Made by a program: the position numbers and the translations under genes
Shown: in pieces, positions 52,771-62,464 of the stretch
Numbering within the stretch: position 1 is the first letter of the stretch
Layout of the letters: each line of letters starts with the position of its first letter
DNA from: an uncultured Lachnospiraceae bacterium
GTDB lineage: Bacteria > Bacillota > Clostridia > Lachnospirales > Lachnospiraceae
Assembly (NCBI GenBank): GCA_910585715.1
Contig: CAJUEX010000005.1
Coordinates: 1 to 64,000 of the forward strand
Direction of reading: 5' to 3'
DNA: 64,000 nt
The notes under the pieces: model-generated
Database searches by the model: none
Told to the model about the DNA's origin: nothing
What the model saw: only the letters and a program-made list of their open reading frames with translations

Positions 52771-53869
52771 GATTTTTTCCTCCGGTTAATATATTGTACA
52801 AATTTTTAATATCCTTATCAAAGAAAATGCTCCAGCCAAACCTTAGCAGGTTGAATGCCCGTATTCTTCCTTTTATATAAAAGTCTCCCTGAAAGATTGT
52901 CCGTTCAAAATCCGGTGTGACAGTAATATGATTGCCGAAGAGCGGATAAAACATACTTATGAATCCAAGCACTTCTCCTGTTGTTCCCGGGTCCTCAAAA
53001 CCAAAAAGGACATTCCCTTTGACTTTTTTAGGCTTTACATGGTTTAAAAACTTTAAAAGCTGTTGTTTCCCTTTGGTAATGGCCCGTTTGCTTTCCTCCC
53101 TTTCAAGAACCTCTTTGTACCAATAAACGGTTTCTTTCAGGTTTTCAAGCTTTTCTTTCATATTAAGAATAGTGTACTTGATATTTCTCACTTTTTCAAA
53201 TATTTTTTGGAAAAACAGCTTTACTTTTTGGAAAAATTCCTTTATGGGTTGAATAAGCTTTTGGAATATGGAAGGCTTTTCTTCTTCGTGATGTTTGTCC
53301 GCCATTTCCGGATTCTCTAAAATATTGACTTTCCGGGGTTCTTCGTTTTTTTCTTCCATGACAGTTTTCTGTCTGACGATATCTGAATAAGCTTCCCGGC
53401 TCTGTTCTTCCTGATTCTGTCTGCCTGCATTTTCGACATCCTCTATATCCCTTATATTATTTATATTATTTTCTGAATTATTGTCTTTTTTCTTCTCAGC
53501 CCCTTGGCTTCCTTTACGCTTCTTAGCAGCATTATCTTCTTTCCTTTTCCCCTTTTGCTTTTTCTTTTCTTTTTTCCCGTCTTTTTCCGTTTTTTTGCCC
53601 TTTGGAGACTTCTCACCAAGCACATCATAAACCGGAATGCCAAGCAGGTACAAAATACAGGATAACTTCCCCTCATATTTTATGTTGCCATAAATTAAAG
53701 GAAATAACCATGAAATTCGTGCATGAAGCAAAAGCTTATCCTGCTTCTCCCCCTTAATCCGGTATACGGCAGGACAAAACAGCGCCAGCAAAAGCAATAC
53801 GAGCAAAAGCGCCAGTATGCATAAAAGTATAATTCCTATAATTTTCAGTATATTTAAAAACAGCGCCAT
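52763..53869 (-). CDS. DUF2953-domain membrane protein
   Basis: A 368-residue protein with an N-terminal membrane helix (about 8-33), a beta-rich part, then a strongly basic and charged low-complexity insert (about 85-190; Lys/Glu runs), and a conserved C-terminal DUF2953 part (about 275-360). Linked to gerW in spore formers. The insert length probably varies between strains. Confidence 0.8.
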   Translation of the reverse strand: MALFLNILKIIGIILLCILALLLVLLLLALFCPAVYRIKGEKQDKLLLHARISWLFPLIYGNIKYEGKLSCILYLLGIPVYDVLGEKSPKGKKTEKDGKKEKKKQKGKRKEDNAAKKRKGSQGAEKKKDNNSENNINNIRDIEDVENAGRQNQEEQSREAYSDIVRQKTVMEEKNEEPRKVNILENPEMADKHHEEEKPSIFQKLIQPIKEFFQKVKLFFQKIFEKVRNIKYTILNMKEKLENLKETVYWYKEVLEREESKRAITKGKQQLLKFLNHVKPKKVKGNVLFGFEDPGTTGEVLGFISMFYPLFGNHITVTPDFERTIFQGDFYIKGRIRAFNLLRFGWSIFFDKDIKNLYNILTGGKNHE

Positions 53870-54186
53870 TTTGCTTCCTCCGAAACAAGGAGTTTTTCTT
53901 TAAATTGCCATGTGCCATAAATGGCAAAAAAGTCCGTAACCATTTGGACAGCCAGATTTACTGCCATTTCATAAGAAGAAGCAAGGCCCATGATATGAAG
54001 CTTCTCCTTTGGGAAATATGCCTGTTTTAACATTCCCACATGGAAAATATCAAATAAATCGCTGCTTTCTGAAAGCGCAATTACATACACACCCAATTGC
54101 CCGGCATTTCTACGGATTTTACGGATTATTTTCTTTTTCTTTTTCCGGATGTTTTCATCACAATATAAACTGCTATAAAAAGTCAT
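53854..54186 (-). CDS. Hypothetical protein upstream of DUF2953-gerW
   Basis: About 110 residues. I place the start at ATG 54186 because the promoter at 54211-54240 excludes the earlier in-frame Met at 54240. A basic patch (RKKKKKIIRKIRRN) precedes a soluble part (LGVYVIALSESSDLFDIF, YEMAVNLAVQMVTDFF). No family recognised. Overlaps the DUF2953 start by 16 nt, so likely part of the same spore-related unit. Confidence 0.65.
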   Translation of the reverse strand: MTFYSSLYCDENIRKKKKKIIRKIRRNAGQLGVYVIALSESSDLFDIFHVGMLKQAYFPKEKLHIMGLASSYEMAVNLAVQMVTDFFAIYGTWQFKEKLLVSEEAKWRCF

Positions 54187-54210
54187 TGATTTTATTTCCA
54201 TTCCATAAAA

Positions 54211-54240
54211 AGTATACCATTTGCACAAATTGTTAAACAA
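54211..54240 (-). promoter_or_regulatory. Promoter of the gerW unit
   Basis: Minus strand TTGTTT (54235-54240), 18-nt spacer, TATACT (54211-54216). Confidence 0.5.
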
Positions 54241-54287
54241 AATCAGTATATCATATTTTTATGAGAAAGCCTATAGGAAGATTTTCA

Positions 54288-54317
54288 TTGACATTTTTCC
54301 TGTTTTTGTACCATAAT
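54288..54317 (+). promoter_or_regulatory. Promoter of the HD-GYP gene
   Basis: TTGACA (54288-54293), 18-nt spacer, CATAAT (54312-54317), 37 nt before the ATG at 54354. It decides the start: frames beginning at 54261 would precede the promoter. Confidence 0.7.
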
Positions 54318-54353
54318 CCTAATAGAGAGACTTATTCAGACAGGAGAAGTTTT

Positions 54354-55409
54354 ATGAAATCAGTAGCAAGAATGGCTTTAGAAAACGGAATGATTATCGG
54401 GGAAGATGTATATTCCTATCAAAATGTACTGGTGGCAAAAGAAAATACAGTAGTTGACAAACAGCTTATTTCAAAGCTTTCCAGATATTCCATTATGTGT
54501 GTCAGCATTAAGGAGCCGGCGGACATGGCAGCTACCCGCTATGAGCGCATCCGGTTAAGCAGTTCCTTTAAAACCTTTGAGGCCGCATATGATAATAATC
54601 TAAAGGCCTATAAATATATGATAGATGATTTCCTTTGGAACAAAACTCCCGTAAACCCCTCTTTCCTTCTTCAGATTCATGATAATATCAGAAAGTGTAC
54701 CGGAAGCGGCGAGCAGCTTTTAGATATGCTCTATCATTTATTGCCTGGGGAACATAATCTGACTTATGAACATTGCCTGAATGCTGCGCTGATTGGAAAT
54801 GTTTTCGGCACATGGCTTTCTCTTTCAGAGGATGACCTGAAAACCCTGACTCTTTGCGGATTCTTTTACGATATCGGTAAATTTAAACTACCGGACCATC
54901 TTATTTGGAAACCGGATAAATTAAATGATTTTGAATATAACTGGATGAAAACCCATACTACCCTTGGCTATGAACTGCTGAAAAATCAGGATTTAAACGA
55001 CTCCATAAAAAAATGCACTCTTTATCATCACGAGCGCTGTGACGGAACCGGTTATCCCCAAAAATTAAAAGGGGAGGAAATTGACCGTTTTTCCAAATAT
55101 ATAGCCATTGTGGATGCCTATGCCGCCATGACCTCTGCAAGAGCCCACCGTAGCTCTCTCACTCCTTTTCAGGTTATTGGAAATTTTGAGGAACAGGGAG
55201 TTGAAAAATATGATGCCATTGTATTAAAGCTCATATTAAAGAAAATTGCATATACACAAATGGGCAGGCATATACGCCTTTCCGATGGCACAGAAGCCGA
55301 CATCATGCTCATCAACGAAGATAAACTGGCTTCACCTGTTGTAAAAAGCGGAGAAACTGTTATTGATTTAAAAGTGCATCCTGAGCTGGAGATTTCTGTA
55401 ATCTTGTAA
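54354..55409 (+). CDS. HD-GYP domain protein with a changed HD motif
   Basis: About 351 residues behind CAGGAG. The C-terminal half is an HD-GYP domain, normally a cyclic-di-GMP phosphodiesterase: HHERCDGTGYP and the KGEEI stretch are intact, but the HD pair reads YDIGK (FFYDIGKF), so one metal-ligand His is replaced by Tyr. The N-terminal part resembles the DUF3391-like region often found before HD-GYP. Activity may be altered or lost. Probably transcribed alone. Confidence 0.88.
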   Translation: MKSVARMALENGMIIGEDVYSYQNVLVAKENTVVDKQLISKLSRYSIMCVSIKEPADMAATRYERIRLSSSFKTFEAAYDNNLKAYKYMIDDFLWNKTPVNPSFLLQIHDNIRKCTGSGEQLLDMLYHLLPGEHNLTYEHCLNAALIGNVFGTWLSLSEDDLKTLTLCGFFYDIGKFKLPDHLIWKPDKLNDFEYNWMKTHTTLGYELLKNQDLNDSIKKCTLYHHERCDGTGYPQKLKGEEIDRFSKYIAIVDAYAAMTSARAHRSSLTPFQVIGNFEEQGVEKYDAIVLKLILKKIAYTQMGRHIRLSDGTEADIMLINEDKLASPVVKSGETVIDLKVHPELEISVIL

Positions 55410-55413
55410 AAGG

Positions 55414-55439
55414 ACCGGATTTCTATATTGAAATCCGGT
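55414..55439. terminator. Hairpin between convergent genes
   Basis: ACCGGATTTC / GAAATCCGGT, perfect 10-bp stem, 6-nt loop, just after the HD-GYP stop. T-rich flank is better on the minus strand (CCTTTTAC). A second hairpin (GACATTGTA / TACAATGTC, 55473-55501) follows, with T-rich sequence on the plus side. Confidence 0.55.
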
Positions 55440-55514
55440 TCAAAGGTTTCCTGCTTCTCATATATAAACAAAGACATTGTACAAATATATCATACAATGT
55501 CCTTAGCTCTTTTC

Positions 55515-55967
55515 TTAAAAATACTTTTTGTTGCCCCATAGATTTGCTTTCTTCAAATCCAGATACTCGTTATAAGCTTTTTCCAGAATCTGCTTTTCAT
55601 TTGCAAATTTCAGCAGATGATAGGCTTCATGATATTTATAAAACCCGGAATCCACAAAGTACTCTTCACGCTGTGGTTTACTGTAATAGCTGTCTGCCAT
55701 CATTAAATACCAGTGGACGTCCTTTTCTACCACATCCTCCGGCACGTTAAAGGTATATTCACTTTTTCCAATATATTTAATAATGGATGCTCTTGCCCCT
55801 GACTCCTCTAACACTTCCCTGAGTGCCGTATCTTTAAATTCTTCGTCAGGCTCTACAGTTCCTTTAGGCAATACCCAGCCTTCGTATTTATTTTTGAAAT
55901 TTTTGTACAAAAGCAGAACCTTGCCTCGAAAAATAACCACACCGCCACAGCTTGTTGCCTCAATCAT
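55515..55967 (-). CDS. NUDIX hydrolase
   Basis: A 150-residue protein with a full NUDIX box (G-TVEPDE-E-FKDTALREVLEESG). The form resembles Ap4A or nucleotide-cleaning hydrolases (VLPKGTVEPDEEF), but the substrate is not certain. Transcribed toward the HD-GYP gene. Confidence 0.87.
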   Translation of the reverse strand: MIEATSCGGVVIFRGKVLLLYKNFKNKYEGWVLPKGTVEPDEEFKDTALREVLEESGARASIIKYIGKSEYTFNVPEDVVEKDVHWYLMMADSYYSKPQREEYFVDSGFYKYHEAYHLLKFANEKQILEKAYNEYLDLKKANLWGNKKYF

Positions 55968-56049
55968 TGCAATCCCTCCTGTATTTGGTGTGTCCTATAC
56001 ATGACCTTGCAATAAGTATAGAACATTTCAGGAAAGAAAGCAACCCAAA

Positions 56050-56409
56050 TCAGCCAATGACTTTTTTCAAGGTGTCTAAAAGCACATCTGTATCAAAGGG
56101 CTTTGAAATAAACTCATCGGCGCCGATTTTAATAGCCTCTACCATTTTGGCCTTCTGTCCGGCTGCTGTTACCATAATTACTTTGGCATCCTTCTGAAAT
56201 TCCTTGATTTCTGCTAATGCTTCAATGCCGTCCTTTACAGGCATGGTAATGTCTAAAGTAACAAAATCCGGTTTCAACTCTTTATACTGGTCAATCCCTT
56301 CCTGTCCATTGGTAGCTTCGCCAACGATGGTATAGCCGTTAGTTTCAAGAATGGTTCTTAGAATTTTCCTTGATGTTCTGGAATCATCTACAATAAGTGC
56401 CTTTGCCAT
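56050..56409 (-). CDS. CheY-like single-domain response regulator
   Basis: A 119-residue receiver only: LIVDDSRTSRKILR, phospho-acceptor Asp in VTLDITMPVKDG, the Thr/Ser in MVTAAGQ and Lys in ISKPFD. The gene lies 29 nt after the CheX-like gene in the same direction, so CheX may dephosphorylate it. Confidence 0.93.
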   Translation of the reverse strand: MAKALIVDDSRTSRKILRTILETNGYTIVGEATNGQEGIDQYKELKPDFVTLDITMPVKDGIEALAEIKEFQKDAKVIMVTAAGQKAKMVEAIKIGADEFISKPFDTDVLLDTLKKVIG

Positions 56410-56438
56410 AATATCCTCCTAAATATAATTATGTAATA

Positions 56439-57326
56439 TCAGTCTATTGAAAATTCTGAATCAATAGATAAAATAAAATGCACCACTTTGCTCTGAATGG
56501 TTATGGGAAATACACAGAACTGCTTTCCTTTAATGGTGACCGGATTTTCGTAAAAGCTTGGAGGAAGCATGTCCACATTCACATTTTCATGACTTACTTC
56601 CGAAGCAAACAGTCCATTAATACAGTTTGTAAATTCACCAACAGAATCCAGTGCATCCAAATCTACTTTGTCAAATTCCTCTTCCGCATAAATGGAAGCC
56701 ATTTTTAAAAGGCTGTCCCCGTTTCCGGCAAAACCGGAATATATGGAATAATCTCCTTCAAGCTTTTGAATGGCACAGTTATCCACCTTCAATTCGTCTA
56801 CCAGGAATGCCTTTGACACGTAAGCTCCCGTATCTATCAAACGGATAATCGTACGAATGGCAATGCCGCAAATACGGTTGCAGAATTCACTGTTATTTGG
56901 TAAGAATAATTTGACTGTCCTGTCAATATCTCCACTAACCAAATCATCCATATCCGAATGGGTAAAGCCCTGCTTCTCCTGATATTTTGCAAGCTCCTCA
57001 TCAATATCCTCCAGACTCATGTAACCTTTATCAATAATAGTCTGTACAAAAAGCATATAAACATTTCCCTGCTTTTTCAGCAAATTCCCAATCTGCTCAT
57101 CTGTCAGATACCCCTTAGTCACTGCAATGTCCCCAAACCGCTTGTCCATAACTGCCTGAAGCCTGTTCACTTCATCCGCCTGTTCCTTTGTCATGAGCTT
57201 TTCAGCCACTGCAATTAATCCAAGCTTCACCCGGACGCTTTTTTCCTGTTCAATGACTTCTTCTAACTGTTTTGCAGTAAGCCGATTGACAGACACTAAA
57301 TAATTACCAAATATTTGATCAAACAT
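56439..57326 (-). CDS. CheX-like protein with an N-terminal MshEN-like region
   Basis: About 295 residues from ATG 57326 (GAGGAGG upstream). N-terminal part (5-80) has the repeated RLTAKQLEEVIEQEK and GYLTDEQIGNLLKKQ units seen in MshEN/GspE-type domains, which in relatives bind cyclic-di-GMP. The C-terminal half resembles CheX/CheC phosphatases (FTNCINGLFAS), acting on CheY-like proteins. Together with the neighbouring receiver this could link c-di-GMP to a phosphorelay; that link is inference. Confidence 0.7.
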   Translation of the reverse strand: MFDQIFGNYLVSVNRLTAKQLEEVIEQEKSVRVKLGLIAVAEKLMTKEQADEVNRLQAVMDKRFGDIAVTKGYLTDEQIGNLLKKQGNVYMLFVQTIIDKGYMSLEDIDEELAKYQEKQGFTHSDMDDLVSGDIDRTVKLFLPNNSEFCNRICGIAIRTIIRLIDTGAYVSKAFLVDELKVDNCAIQKLEGDYSIYSGFAGNGDSLLKMASIYAEEEFDKVDLDALDSVGEFTNCINGLFASEVSHENVNVDMLPPSFYENPVTIKGKQFCVFPITIQSKVVHFILSIDSEFSID

Positions 57327-57382
57327 ACACAAACCTCCTCTGCTTGTATTATTATACACTATTACTCCCAAAAAAGATAGAA

Positions 57383-58852
57383 TTACTTTCCAAAATATTC
57401 ATCAAAAATTCTTCTTGCCATCGGAACTGCATAATCTCCTCCGGAACCGGCCCCTTCTACGATGATGGTAACCGCTACCTGAGGATTCTCCACCGGTGCA
57501 AAACCGGTAAACCATGCGTGGCTGTCCGCCTTTTCACCATTAAATTCCGCCGAGCCGGTTTTTCCGGCTGCCGTATATGAAAGGCCCTTTAACTTGGAAG
57601 CGGTTCCGTTTTCCACCACCCCTGCCATAAGCGAGGTCAGAAACTGTGATTCATCCGCTGTAAAAAGCTCTTTTTCTGCTGTGGGAGAATATTGCTTCAT
57701 TACGGAACCGTTATAATTTTCAATCCGGTCAATCACATAAGGCCGCATCAGCTTTCCCCCATTGGCAATGGCTGTAGTAAGCATATTTAAATGCAGGGGA
57801 GTCATCTGGGTCTTCCCCTGTCCGATTGCAGTCTGCATCACATCATAAGTATCATCCTGGGAAGTAAGCACATAACTGCTTTTATTGGAAACAATATCTG
57901 TAGGAAGCGCTTCATTAAACAGCAGGCCGTTCAAATCTGTTGCCATCCGGTTCAAATCCAGCGCAATTCCAATATCTGCAAATGCAGAATTACAGGATTT
58001 TTCAAAGGCTTTCTGAAAATTCAGATTACCGTGGCTGCTTCCGTGGTAACAGTTGATTCTATGTCCTTCATAAACAAATCTCCCGCCGCAGCGATAAGAA
58101 TACTGGTCCACATTTCCCTGATTCTGCCTGTAGTACTCCAACGCCGTAATAATCTTAAAAGTACTTCCGGGAGGGTATAAACCTTGAGAGGCGCGGTTTA
58201 CCAGTACGCTGCTTGTATCATCCGCAATGAGTTCATCCCACATGGCAACAATCTGATTGGGGTCATAATCCGGCTTGGAAACCATTGCAAGAATCTTTCC
58301 GGTGGAAGGCTCCGAAACAATAATGGCACCCGAATAAACTCCCAATGCATTATAAGCAGTCTTCTGCAGGTCTAAATCCAAAGTGGTGACTACATTATCT
58401 CCATAATTTTTCTCGGAGCCGATTTCATTTTTTATTCGTTCTCCGATAAAGGCATTGGATGTCAAAAGATGGATGTTTCCAAGGGCCTCCACTCCTGTTT
58501 TTCCCTTGGTGGAATATCCTACTATATGGGCAAATAAATCCCCGTAAGGATAGTCTCTGGATTCGTTTCCGCTGCTGTCCACCAATGTCTGGGCAAGGAC
58601 TTCCCCGTCTCTTGTCAAAATCTTTCCTCTGATATTCTTACTGGCTAAAAGCTCCTGTCTGGTATTATAAGAATTGTTTATAACTGTTTCACTTTCCGCC
58701 ACTACAAAATAAACAATATTTCCCATCATTGCAAGCATAAGAAATACAAAGAAATATGTGATAAGCATGGTTTCCCTGTTCCGTCTTTTCTTTTTTTTAC
58801 GGACAACTGCTTCTGCCTCTTCAAACTCCTGCCTATTCTTCTTTCTTTTCAT
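57383..58852 (-). CDS. Class B penicillin-binding protein (transpeptidase)
   Basis: 489 residues: basic cytoplasmic start, one membrane helix (about 29-50), short pedestal, and a transpeptidase with SxxK in PPGSTFKIIT, SxN in KSCNSAF and KTG in AAGKTGSAEF. It cross-links peptidoglycan. Overlaps the FtsW/RodA gene by 20 nt, the usual PBP-SEDS pairing. The short N-terminal domain resembles PbpA of Actinobacteria and clostridial homologues. Confidence 0.93.
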   Translation of the reverse strand: MKRKKNRQEFEEAEAVVRKKKKRRNRETMLITYFFVFLMLAMMGNIVYFVVAESETVINNSYNTRQELLASKNIRGKILTRDGEVLAQTLVDSSGNESRDYPYGDLFAHIVGYSTKGKTGVEALGNIHLLTSNAFIGERIKNEIGSEKNYGDNVVTTLDLDLQKTAYNALGVYSGAIIVSEPSTGKILAMVSKPDYDPNQIVAMWDELIADDTSSVLVNRASQGLYPPGSTFKIITALEYYRQNQGNVDQYSYRCGGRFVYEGHRINCYHGSSHGNLNFQKAFEKSCNSAFADIGIALDLNRMATDLNGLLFNEALPTDIVSNKSSYVLTSQDDTYDVMQTAIGQGKTQMTPLHLNMLTTAIANGGKLMRPYVIDRIENYNGSVMKQYSPTAEKELFTADESQFLTSLMAGVVENGTASKLKGLSYTAAGKTGSAEFNGEKADSHAWFTGFAPVENPQVAVTIIVEGAGSGGDYAVPMARRIFDEYFGK

Positions 58853-60161
58853 CTTTTCCTCCTTCTTTGGAACGTATGATATAGAGTCCCTGGATAATGG
58901 AAAACATAATAATTGTAGTTAACACACTGCTTCCTCCATAACTTACAAGTGGAAGCGTCACACCTGTCAGCGGAATAAATCTGGTTCCGCCCCCGATTGT
59001 GAGAAATACCTGAAAAATATAGGTAATGCTAAGCCCCACTGCAATATACCTGTAAAATTCCTGACGAATCTTCATGGAAATATTCATAAACATCAGAAAA
59101 CAGCTGACGCAGACTAAAATCAGACAAAGGGCAAAAATAACTCCCATTTCTTCTGCTATGGCGGAGAAAATAAAATCAGCTTCCACATAAGGAATGGAAG
59201 TAGGGTCCCCCTGATAGATTCCCATTCCGAACCAGCCTCCTGTACCGATTGCAAAAAGGGACTGGGACACCTGATACCCAAGGCTGTCCACATAGGCAAA
59301 AGGGTCCTGCCAGCCAAGCACCCGGTTCCTTACATGGCCAAACAATTGATATGCGATAACGGCGGCGGCTGCTCCGCCTCCCACACCTAAAAATAAATAG
59401 AAGTAGTTTTTGGTTGCAATAAACACCATTCCCACATATACCACAAAGAATATGAGCGCGCTTCCCAAATCCTTTGAAATCACAAGAATGATTACATGGA
59501 TTCCTGCCGCTCCGGAAGCTATCATAATCTGCATAAAATCCTTTGAGGCAGTGAGAAGCCCTGCAATAAAAAATACAAATATAATCTTTACGAATTCCGA
59601 AGGTTGAAAAGTATATCCGAAAAGAGAATAGGAAATCTTAGAGCCGTTTGTAACCGCTCCTAAAATCATTACCACCAAAAGGGCTCCTGCCCCCACCAGA
59701 CCGTAAATCCATGTAAGCTGTTTTAAAAATTTAAGCTTCTTTACAAAAAAAGGAACCAGCAGGCCGATTACAAGAGAAACGATTACTATTTTGAATTGTT
59801 TTATTGACCGTTCATAGGACAGTCTGGTCAGCATTACAAAGCTGGTAGCAAGAAGCATGCACATGTTATTGATAATCAGACGGTTCGCCTCCCGGTAAAG
59901 GGTTCTGAAAAGTGCAATGGTAGCAAACAAAGTTATCTGCTGTAACCCGTAAAAAAATATATAAGTAATATCGCTTGTTTCCAGACAGATTGCGGCATAA
60001 CCCATAAAATGCACCAGAAACATGCAGATAATCTGCCTTATATAAATGCCGTTCCGGTCTTCTTCATTGTTATACCGAAAAACCGCAAAACATTCATACG
60101 TATAGATTGCCATTACAATCACAATTACATATTTGGATAAATCTGATATTACATGTGCCAT
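58833..60161 (-). CDS. SEDS-family peptidoglycan polymerase (FtsW/RodA/SpoVE)
   Basis: 442 residues with about ten helices. SEDS motifs are present: the FQPSEFVKI stretch, LSKDLGSALIFFVVYVGM-like segment and GTRFIPLTGVTLPLVSYGGSS near the end. It polymerises lipid II and works with the adjacent PBP. FtsW versus RodA is not decided by sequence alone. Confidence 0.92.
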   Translation of the reverse strand: MAHVISDLSKYVIVIVMAIYTYECFAVFRYNNEEDRNGIYIRQIICMFLVHFMGYAAICLETSDITYIFFYGLQQITLFATIALFRTLYREANRLIINNMCMLLATSFVMLTRLSYERSIKQFKIVIVSLVIGLLVPFFVKKLKFLKQLTWIYGLVGAGALLVVMILGAVTNGSKISYSLFGYTFQPSEFVKIIFVFFIAGLLTASKDFMQIMIASGAAGIHVIILVISKDLGSALIFFVVYVGMVFIATKNYFYLFLGVGGGAAAAVIAYQLFGHVRNRVLGWQDPFAYVDSLGYQVSQSLFAIGTGGWFGMGIYQGDPTSIPYVEADFIFSAIAEEMGVIFALCLILVCVSCFLMFMNISMKIRQEFYRYIAVGLSITYIFQVFLTIGGGTRFIPLTGVTLPLVSYGGSSVLTTIIMFSIIQGLYIIRSKEGGKDEKKEE

Positions 60162-60172
60162 AGCTTCACCTG

Positions 60173-62419
60173 TTATTCAACACCCTTTCCGAAATGTCCT
60201 TTCGTAAATTCACGGAAGGGCTGTTGACTCTTTTCTTTTTTTCTGAAAAATTGTAAACATTTTAAGACCTGTTCTTTTGTCTCTATGGTAAAATTCATCC
60301 GAAAACGGAAAATTCCCATTTCTTTCAAAGTATCCAGTTCCTTATGGAGAGAATAGGGAACACTGTTATAAATGGTATTTTCACACCGGTCACAATGGAG
60401 CACAACCGGAAGCTTCTTTTTATACCGGTCCCTTAAATAAGCAAGCCTCTCTCCCTTTTTGCAATAGCTGCCGTTTCCGGTTGTCTTTAAAATGCAGCCT
60501 GCACTTTCCATAAGAGGAATATAGCCATATACAATACATTCTCCTGAAAAAGAGGGATTTTTCTTTAACATAAGGGCAATTTCATGCCGGCTCCACTCAT
60601 AAGGCATACATATACCGGCAATTCCCTGCTCTCTTAAAAATTCCCAGCCTTCCTCATTAAAACAATACAGCGAAACATCTCCGTAAAGCTCCTTATCCGG
60701 ATAATTTTGCTTAAAATAAGAAAGAAGCTCTAAATTCCCTGTTAAAAATGAAGAAAACAAGGCGGTTTCCTGCTTATCACTTAAGTATTTCTCTATGTTT
60801 TTCAATGTGTTCATTCGGACTATACCCGGAAATGATAAGGAAAGCTCTAAATTTCTTTCCTTCAACACATTTAATATAGGGAAAATATTCCTTTCGGACA
60901 ATAATTCAGCCGGAACGGAAAGCTTTTTAATCTGCAGACATTCTTCCTGTTCTTCATCCTGTTCCATTAAAAATTCTGCTACTGCCTCAAGCTGTTCATA
61001 ATCAGAAACCACAATATGATAGTTTTCCCCTAAAAGAATTTTCCATTCATTTCCTTTATCCGCTAAAGGCTTGTCCAACAGCTTTACGCTGCTTCTGGAA
61101 AATGGCTTGAGCAGCTCCCTTGAAAGCTTTTCCAATGCCTGTCTCCTTAAATCATTTAATTCCTTTATGGAAATAAAACAATTTCCTTCTATTATAACCT
61201 GAATACTTTGAAAAGTAAAAGCCGTACCGCCTGTTTTTTGCAGCTGCTTTCTTACTGTCTCTTCATCAACAGGCCTGTTGGCGGCTGTCTGTACTGTTCC
61301 CCCGTTTACAGTAACGTTTTTTCCGCCCTGTTTTTCTTCAGTTTGTACAAAAAATTGTGCCGGATGCCCTTCTATTAATATAATGCGGCCTTTTATGGGG
61401 ATTTTGGCGGGTTCCTTCAAAAAACATGCCGTAATGCTTTGTAACTCTTCTGCGCTTCCCGTCTGATAACAGGGCTTTTCCAAAGTAACCAGAGATGAGC
61501 CATGATGCTTTTCAAAATATCCTGTTTCCAGACTGCTTCGAACATAAAGCTTTTTAAAGCGCTCCATGTCCTCTTTCTCTACCGAAAATGCTTTTTTCGG
61601 ATTTTCTCTGTTTTCATAGTAAATATCTATATATTTCCGGTAAATGGAAGTAACTCCTGTCACATATTCTGCACTTTTCATGCGGCCCTCTATCTTAAAA
61701 GAATCCATTCCGGCTTCTATCAGCTTTGGCAGAAGGGAAACGGCACATAAATCCTTTAAGCTTAATAAATACTGCTCCTTTTGCATGTTTACCTGCTTTC
61801 CCTCATAAAAAGCATCATAGGGGAGACGGCAGGGACCGGCACATCTTCCTCTGTTTCCGCTTCTGCCGCCTAACATGCTGCTAAAAAGACATTGTCCGGA
61901 ATAAGCATAGCACATGGCTCCATGGATAAAAACTTCCAGCTCCACATCCACATTGTCTTTTATATCTTTCAACTCTTTCAAAGAAAGCTCTCTGGCAGGC
62001 ACAATGCGCTGCACCCCATATTTTTTAAGTAAATATGCGCCTTCCTTTCCGGTAATGGTCATCTGGGTGCTGGCATGAAGCTCCAGACCCGGAAAGTGAC
62101 GTTTAAACAGCCGCAACGCCCCAAAATCCTGAATGATTACGCCATCCAGTCCTGCTTCATACAAAGGACTGACATATTTCAATGCCTGAAAAAGCTCTTC
62201 TTCCTTTAAAAGGGTGTTGCATGTAAGATATACTTTTTTCTGAAAAAGATGGGCATAATCAATTGCCTCTAACAGCTGTTCATTATTGAAATTATCTGCA
62301 TAAGCTCTGGCGCCAAAGCGCTCTCCGCCTAAATATACAGCATCCGCACCTGCATTCATGGCGGCATAAAAGCATTGGATGCTGCCTGCAGGAGCCAGTA
62401 GTTCCACTTTTTTTTCCAT
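60173..62419 (-). CDS. U32-family peptidase with DUF3656
   Basis: 748 residues. N-terminal U32 domain (5-330) with ELLAPAGSIQCFYAAMNAGA, the Cys-rich iron-sulfur type motif GAMCYAYSGQC and GNRGRCAGPCR. The long C-terminal part is DUF3656-like. Relatives (RlhA, TrhP, UbiU) hydroxylate RNA or ubiquinone using a 4Fe-4S centre; the true substrate here is open. It is the first gene of a run to ftsW and pbp. Confidence 0.88.
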   Translation of the reverse strand: MEKKVELLAPAGSIQCFYAAMNAGADAVYLGGERFGARAYADNFNNEQLLEAIDYAHLFQKKVYLTCNTLLKEEELFQALKYVSPLYEAGLDGVIIQDFGALRLFKRHFPGLELHASTQMTITGKEGAYLLKKYGVQRIVPARELSLKELKDIKDNVDVELEVFIHGAMCYAYSGQCLFSSMLGGRSGNRGRCAGPCRLPYDAFYEGKQVNMQKEQYLLSLKDLCAVSLLPKLIEAGMDSFKIEGRMKSAEYVTGVTSIYRKYIDIYYENRENPKKAFSVEKEDMERFKKLYVRSSLETGYFEKHHGSSLVTLEKPCYQTGSAEELQSITACFLKEPAKIPIKGRIILIEGHPAQFFVQTEEKQGGKNVTVNGGTVQTAANRPVDEETVRKQLQKTGGTAFTFQSIQVIIEGNCFISIKELNDLRRQALEKLSRELLKPFSRSSVKLLDKPLADKGNEWKILLGENYHIVVSDYEQLEAVAEFLMEQDEEQEECLQIKKLSVPAELLSERNIFPILNVLKERNLELSLSFPGIVRMNTLKNIEKYLSDKQETALFSSFLTGNLELLSYFKQNYPDKELYGDVSLYCFNEEGWEFLREQGIAGICMPYEWSRHEIALMLKKNPSFSGECIVYGYIPLMESAGCILKTTGNGSYCKKGERLAYLRDRYKKKLPVVLHCDRCENTIYNSVPYSLHKELDTLKEMGIFRFRMNFTIETKEQVLKCLQFFRKKEKSQQPFREFTKGHFGKGVE

Positions 62420-62430
62420 ATTGCACCTAT

Positions 62431-62456
62431 AAGAAAAAGCTGTCGGTCAGACAGCC
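62431..62456 (-). terminator. Terminator after zapA
   Basis: Minus strand: GCTGTC / GACAGC stem with 5-nt loop followed by TTTTTCTT, between the zapA stop and the U32 start. Confidence 0.75.
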
Positions 62457-62464
62457 AATCCACA

